A stretch of 11,676 nt of DNA. It comes from Phoronis ovalis (lineage: Eukaryota > Phoronida > Phoronidae). The DNA lies in assembly GCA_028565635.1 (NCBI GenBank), contig JAOXYB010051223.1, positions 1 to 11,676 of the forward strand, read 5' to 3'. Made by a program: the position numbers and the translations under genes. How positions within the stretch are numbered: the stretch's first letter is position 1; the number at the start of each line of letters is the position of its first letter. The notes beneath the pieces are model-generated. The model had not been told where the DNA came from. It saw nothing but the letters and a program-made list of their open reading frames with translations, and did not search any database. This document shows, piece after piece, positions 8,595-11,676 of the stretch.

Positions 8595-8602
8595 TGACGT
8601 CA
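8595..8602. promoter_or_regulatory. Perfect CRE palindrome TGACGTCA
   Basis: A full 8-bp cAMP-response element lies about 1.43 kb upstream of the receptor ATG on the receptor's strand. CREB/ATF factors bind this palindrome in animals. By chance one would expect about 0.2 occurrences in a window of this length, so it is only mildly notable. The receptor promoter position is unknown. Confidence 0.3.
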
Positions 8603-11490
8603 TCTATATTTTGTTAAACGAATATTAATCTTAAAAGCACGCTGATCCACCCATGGATTAAGTTTTTCACATTAAAAAAATAGGAAGATACACGCGTTTA
8701 TAGTATCTTACCCGGGTGTCTAACAAGATCGAAAATTAGCCATGTTGATTCTCCCGGGAGTTATTATACTAATTGTTCCGTGTGCTACGACGCTAAACTG
8801 AATTGAAAGTGTGAATCTGGCTACATGGGAATTAGTGATTCATGGTACGTAAAATAGTTATTAAACAATACTTATTCTTTCAAGTATGTTATAAGTTGTC
8901 ATAAAATAATTGTTCAATAATCATAAAAGAACGGCGAGCGGCCATCTATAAGGGGTCGCCACAGTAGTGTAAGATTCAGAGTTGAACAAGAAAATAAAAA
9001 GAGACTGGAATGTTTATTTCAATTCCCTTCGCACAGTATTTTTAATCAATGTGGATTACCATTATTCGCAAAAATACAGTAAAGGAGAACATTGTTTATT
9101 AGAAATACATTTTCGTCCAAGTTTTTAGCGAGAAATTATGCTTTAGGGATCGTCGAAGTTTTTAAATTAAAATAAGGTTCCTTGTATATTTTCAGTTTTG
9201 TAAAGGTATTTTACCAGAGGATCTTTTTGATAACTTTTAATCGATTTAATAAATTTTGTTTTGTACAAACCAACAACTCGTCACGGAAGACCGATGAAAA
9301 GATGTTCGCTACGTCTTCGTTAAAATTATCTCCTTATAAGTTGATGCCCGCGAGATTATTTTGTTTCTTCAATATATTTGATATATGTAAATCATATTAC
9401 AACTTAATAAATTTAATAGTTATAAACGGCACCTGTGTTAAACTTGTAAAAATATTGTATAGAAATGTTGCATTAATCGTGTAATTCAGTCGAGATTGGC
9501 ATGAACTTCATGTAATCAATTTTGACTTAAATAAAATTCAAGAACAGCTATAATCCGCTTTTATAAGATCGACACGTTTCAACATTTAATTACAGGATAA
9601 ATAAATGGGATTTCGATTGAAATTGTACCGAGGTCCGGCTCTGCACTACACAATTTTTACAAATGGCGTTTTTTAAATATCTCATTGAGTCTCGTTGTAT
9701 AGCTGATTTATTAAGGTTTTTTAAAAAGCTCAAATCGTAGACCGAACGAAGCATCAGTAAAATATGACAAATGTATGTCAAATAAAAAATCATGGTACAA
9801 GATAGTGTAGACCGCCAATTAACAGCTTCATGATTTTAAGTCATGCAGATGTATAAGCTTTCCACTTGCGCACTCATCCTCCGAACGCAGGGATTTCTCT
9901 AGCTCTTCGTATACACTAGCTCACAGAGATCGTATGTGAGAATATTCCCTTGGCATTGCGAAGATGTTGTACAATGTAACAAAACACTACAATACCAGAT
10001 TATCTTTATGTTCACATAAAATAAGCATATAGTAACCATTTAAACCAGCAGGGGATATAGCCTGGGAATACTTTGAAGAGCTTTTGCCCAGGTTCACGGG
10101 TATTTTGATTAACGAATTGAAAAATGTTATCAAATAATAAAAGATACTTGTAAAAATGCATCCGTAGGGTAAAAACTGTCAAATAAACATGAACAAAATA
10201 TTCCATGCTGGTAAGTTAGTCGAGGCTGAAAAAGGGGGGCCATGGGACGGCACATATATATATACAGACTCTTTGAAACATATACACTTAAAAAAAGCTG
10301 CTTGAATTTTTTTTTAAAACTTTAATGTAAGGAATATTTGTGAGAAGTTTCTAGTAGGTATATGCAGTAAATGTCCCAGAATAAGAATTCTGCAACACTG
10401 GTCAGTTTAACGGCGTTGGTTATCGAAAATTAGACTAAGCGCTTAATTTTATATACTGCGTCTCTATCATCGATTAGTACTGATATAATGGTCTTTCGAG
10501 AATACTTAAAGCAGCGAAATATTCATTAATAGTGCTCTGGGAAATTTAAAAAGGCCCACTCAGGTCTTGGCCTTTGTAAATGATTTAAATCTACATTTAT
10601 TTGAAAAACCACACTTACGTATGGACGTAAAACTAGGTGCTCATCTTAGCACTGTTATTAGCACTTGCAAAAAAGAACATGGCGGCATTTGTCCATACTA
10701 TAGTCACGTGAACACCATGACAGAATAAAACGAATTCTCCATAAAGGAAACAATTAATTCACATAACCTTTCCTTTTATTTACAGTTTTAAATTTATTTG
10801 TAGAAGAAGATTAATAAAGTAAGCTTTATGATTAGGGTGAAGAAAAATGGTCATTGACTTCGGAAATTTAAATGGCTCCTGGGTAAAAAGTGAGTCCCAA
10901 GGCCTTAAAATGTGAAAAATAGACTTTGCTGACAATACATGTAGTATTTCATAACATTGTAATAACCTGCAACATCGACCTTTATTAAACACGAATTAAA
11001 AACGGTATGTTGCTGTGATCGTTCCTATTTTTAAAATAAGGAGCAGTGTAAAAGCTAACGTAAGCTCCCTCTAGTGGTATTTCAATTTGCTTTGATCCAG
11101 GAACAATTCAACTATAAAAAAGAACAACTGTATTTTTGAAAAGCGCTGGTAAATGCATTTTATACAAAGGAAACTCATTTCACCTAAGCTAAAAATATGC
11201 CTAACTGATGAGACAACATAAACGAAGGGTTACCGTAGTACCTTCTCAACCGACGTCTGGGCTTAACCATTTTCTGTTATATTCCTCCAACTCAACAAGG
11301 GCGAAATAATTACGTCATTAACCTTTTGTTAATTGAGATAGGCCTTACTCTCTGATTGTGTGATTCATCCCGGGGATCCATCGTCGCCTACCATGTCTAT
11401 TTTACCATGATGACTCATTCTGAATAGGTATCGCCGCGGGGAGCTTGCTTTTTGCTTAGCGGACTATAGATAAACTCTACCAGGACAGAA

Positions 11491-11676
11491 CCCCGGGGAG
11501 GGCACTTGGGTCAAATGGTGGGTCCACATGCGCGAACGAAAAATCGCGTGACTGAAAGGGTAGTCTTTTTTCAACCAAGCGCGTAACGCGCGTTCCGCTT
11601 TAAGGGTATATATTTAGCTAAATATTGGCAAATAGGGTAATGTTTTCAGCACGGAGCTACAGGCGCGTAAAAAGGG
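11491..11676 (+). mobile_element. Dispersed repeat, copy 2 (5' part, cut by window edge)
   Basis: This copy lies in the same orientation as the one at 939-1490 and matches its first ~200 bp. Shared identical blocks are 11521-11546 (26 bp) and 11600-11628 (29 bp). It starts CCCCGGGGAGGG at a sharp break in similarity. It keeps a GCGCGT-a-ACGCGC palindrome (11579-11591) where copy 1 has decayed sequence. It lacks about 20 bp found near 1100-1122 in copy 1. The element continues beyond the window. Confidence 0.8.

Larger units (their letters stand above)
7193..11490. other. Upstream/intergenic DNA without recognisable genes
   Basis: On the minus strand this is 5' of the receptor exon and may hold its promoter and leader exons, none of which can be placed. 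It contains the CRE (8595-8602), the hairpin at 8469-8489, the tttacggtc pair (7502-7530), SmaI-type palindromes acccgggt and ctcccgggag (about 8711-8760), a short AT dinucleotide run (10254-10264) and a half-CRE TTACGTCA (11310-11317). Open frames such as 9182-9484, 9590-9793 and 10780-10992 show no family wording and read as chance. Confidence 0.55.

Noticed and set aside
9182-9484. Plus-strand 100-codon frame
   Set aside because: It starts at TTG and its composition matches translated AT-rich DNA. No motif is recognisable.

Overview
This window looks like AT-rich, gene-poor nuclear DNA from an invertebrate animal. The only convincing coding sequence is a single exon ending at a canonical splice donor. 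It encodes the N-terminal third of a class A peptide GPCR whose wording is closest, from memory, to ecdysis-triggering-hormone/TRH-type receptors. Long non-coding stretches, minisatellites and a dispersed short-inverted-end repeat fit an animal genome. A lophotrochozoan, perhaps a bivalve mollusc, is my best guess, but this is inference. There are no operons, Shine-Dalgarno-led genes or other signs of a prokaryote.

Layout, left to right. 1-938: AT-rich DNA without a recognisable gene; two short opposing ORFs end in similar wording. 939-1490: a complete-looking copy of a dispersed repeat with short inverted ends and internal GGGT/T-run modules. About 2290-2745: a decayed array in which a ctgtGGT-like core recurs about every 32 bp. 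3831-3986: a clear minisatellite of four 33-bp units and one 15-bp deleted unit. 3987-6590: AT-rich sequence holding a 140-codon minus-strand ORF of unknown reality; it lies in what should be the first coding intron of the receptor. 6598-6649: a perfect 17-bp-arm hairpin flanked by 8-bp direct repeats, about 40 nt inside that intron. 6682-7162 (minus): the receptor exon, with a 4-codon upstream ORF just before its ATG. 7193-11490: upstream, intronic or intergenic DNA with a perfect CRE palindrome and small hairpins. 11491-11676: a second, same-strand copy of the dispersed repeat, cut by the window edge.

The later receptor exons (TM3-TM7) are not visible in the remaining 6.7 kb in the direction of transcription, so the intron probably runs beyond position 1, or the locus is incomplete. 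I see no multi-gene system. The observations most worth checking are the hairpin next to the receptor's splice donor, the dispersed repeat, and the ~32-bp degenerate array.
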